Positions 63,795 through 64,000 of a DNA stretch of 64,000 nucleotides are shown one piece after another. The notes below the pieces were generated by a model, which saw only the letters and a list, made by a program, of their open reading frames with translations, had not been told where the DNA came from and made no database searches. How positions within the stretch are numbered: position 1 is the stretch's first letter; each line of letters opens with the position of its first letter. The DNA comes from Thermoplasmata archaeon (lineage in GTDB: Archaea; Thermoplasmatota; Thermoplasmata; Methanomassiliicoccales; Methanomethylophilaceae): positions 18,257 to 82,256 of the forward strand of contig SUST01000008.1 in the NCBI GenBank assembly GCA_015063285.1. Direction: 5' to 3'. Made by a program: the position numbers and the translations under genes.

Positions 63795-64000
63795 ATGTGC
63801 TATAAAGTCGTGAAGATGAGGATCGAGCCCGATTCCTCTCAGAGGAAGGTGATAGACGATACGATCGATTACAACAGGTACGTCTTCAATTTCCTGATCA
63901 CGGCTAACAAACTGACCTATGCTAAGGAGGAGAGGATCCTATCTGAGTTCGAGATGAACAACCTCTGCACCAAATTAAGGAAGAGATGGCCTTGTTTCAG
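63795..64000 (+). CDS. TnpB-like (IS200/IS605-type OrfB) protein, 3' truncated by window edge
   Basis: The first 68 codons read MCYKVVKMRIEPDSSQRKV, then IDYNRYVFNFLITANKLTYA and LCTKLRKRWPCF. This matches the N-terminal helix-turn-helix region of TnpB, the RNA-guided nuclease associated with IS200/IS605 elements (pattern K-R-YP---Q, R--YN, L---LK). The RuvC-like and zinc domains would be beyond the window. No TnpA gene is seen upstream, so it may be a TnpA-less element. Confidence 0.7.
   Translation, partial: MCYKVVKMRIEPDSSQRKVIDDTIDYNRYVFNFLITANKLTYAKEERILSEFEMNNLCTKLRKRWPCF

Noticed and set aside
63526..63813. 95-codon plus-strand frame before the TnpB-like gene
   Set aside because: The sequence has no protein-like pattern and spans the palindrome. 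It overlaps the TnpB start in another frame.

Overview
The window reads as a chromosomal segment of a methanogen-related archaeon of the Thermoplasmata, most likely Methanomassiliicoccales (Methanomethylophilaceae type). The evidence is archaeal information-processing genes (GatDE amidotransferase, RNA polymerase A split into A' and A'' but B left unsplit, archaeal NusA, L30e, Gins51, type-3 ProS), archaeal CoA genes (pantoate kinase, CoaBC), many leaderless-type promoters with a TATA box about 26 nt before the ATG, and stop-codon use that is almost all TGA. TAG is nearly absent as a terminal stop but occurs inside two reading frames, as expected where TAG can mean pyrrolysine. The lineage is an inference; no methanogenesis or pyl gene lies in the window.

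Region 1 (1-45.6 kb) is ordinary chromosome: a truncated P1B metal ATPase and a HemK2-like methylase; a decayed Rpn-type nuclease/transposase; gatE-gatD; hypB-purD-truA; surface proteins next to a giant STT3-like protein; divergent pyrF and a radical SAM gene sharing one palindromic TATA box; the rpoH-rpoB-rpoA1-rpoA2-rpl30e-nusA operon; tRNA-Lys(UUU); a MarR-controlled heterodimeric ABC exporter with two clear operators; trmI-proS-prs; CoA genes with tmk; Gins51, an MBL hydrolase and a CBS protein; and an ATP-grasp ligase followed by MFS and EamA transporters.

Region 2 (45.67-62.57 kb) is the most novel part. tRNA-Lys(CUU) is followed by two integrated elements in tandem, delimited by three direct copies of the tRNA 3' end (19-bp core CCTTCAGGCCCGCCACTTG at 45731, 56437 and 62547). 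Both share one backbone: an active tyrosine integrase next to the left att, a conserved 54-residue protein upstream of it, a divergent DNA-binding regulator, variable cargo, a conserved structured DNA module (a 112-bp repeat plus a long GC-rich hairpin), and a coupled pair made of an integrase paralogue that has lost its catalytic residues and a Rep-like protein with a degenerate HUH motif. In the excised circle, integrase, att, Rep and dead integrase would lie in one direction. Element 1 carries a tandem RHH/PIN toxin-antitoxin set, a single-chain type IIG restriction-modification enzyme and a leucine-rich surface protein. Element 2 carries an AbrB-type regulator, a 3' ABC-exporter remnant, a possible double-glycine peptide, a membrane protein and a 40-residue ORF. 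The dead integrase of element 2 has an in-frame TAG; reading through it restores the length of the element 1 copy.

Region 3 (62.6-64 kb) returns to the chromosome: a GNAT acetyltransferase, about 500 bp without a convincing gene but with a perfect palindrome, and the start of a TnpB-type gene cut by the window edge.
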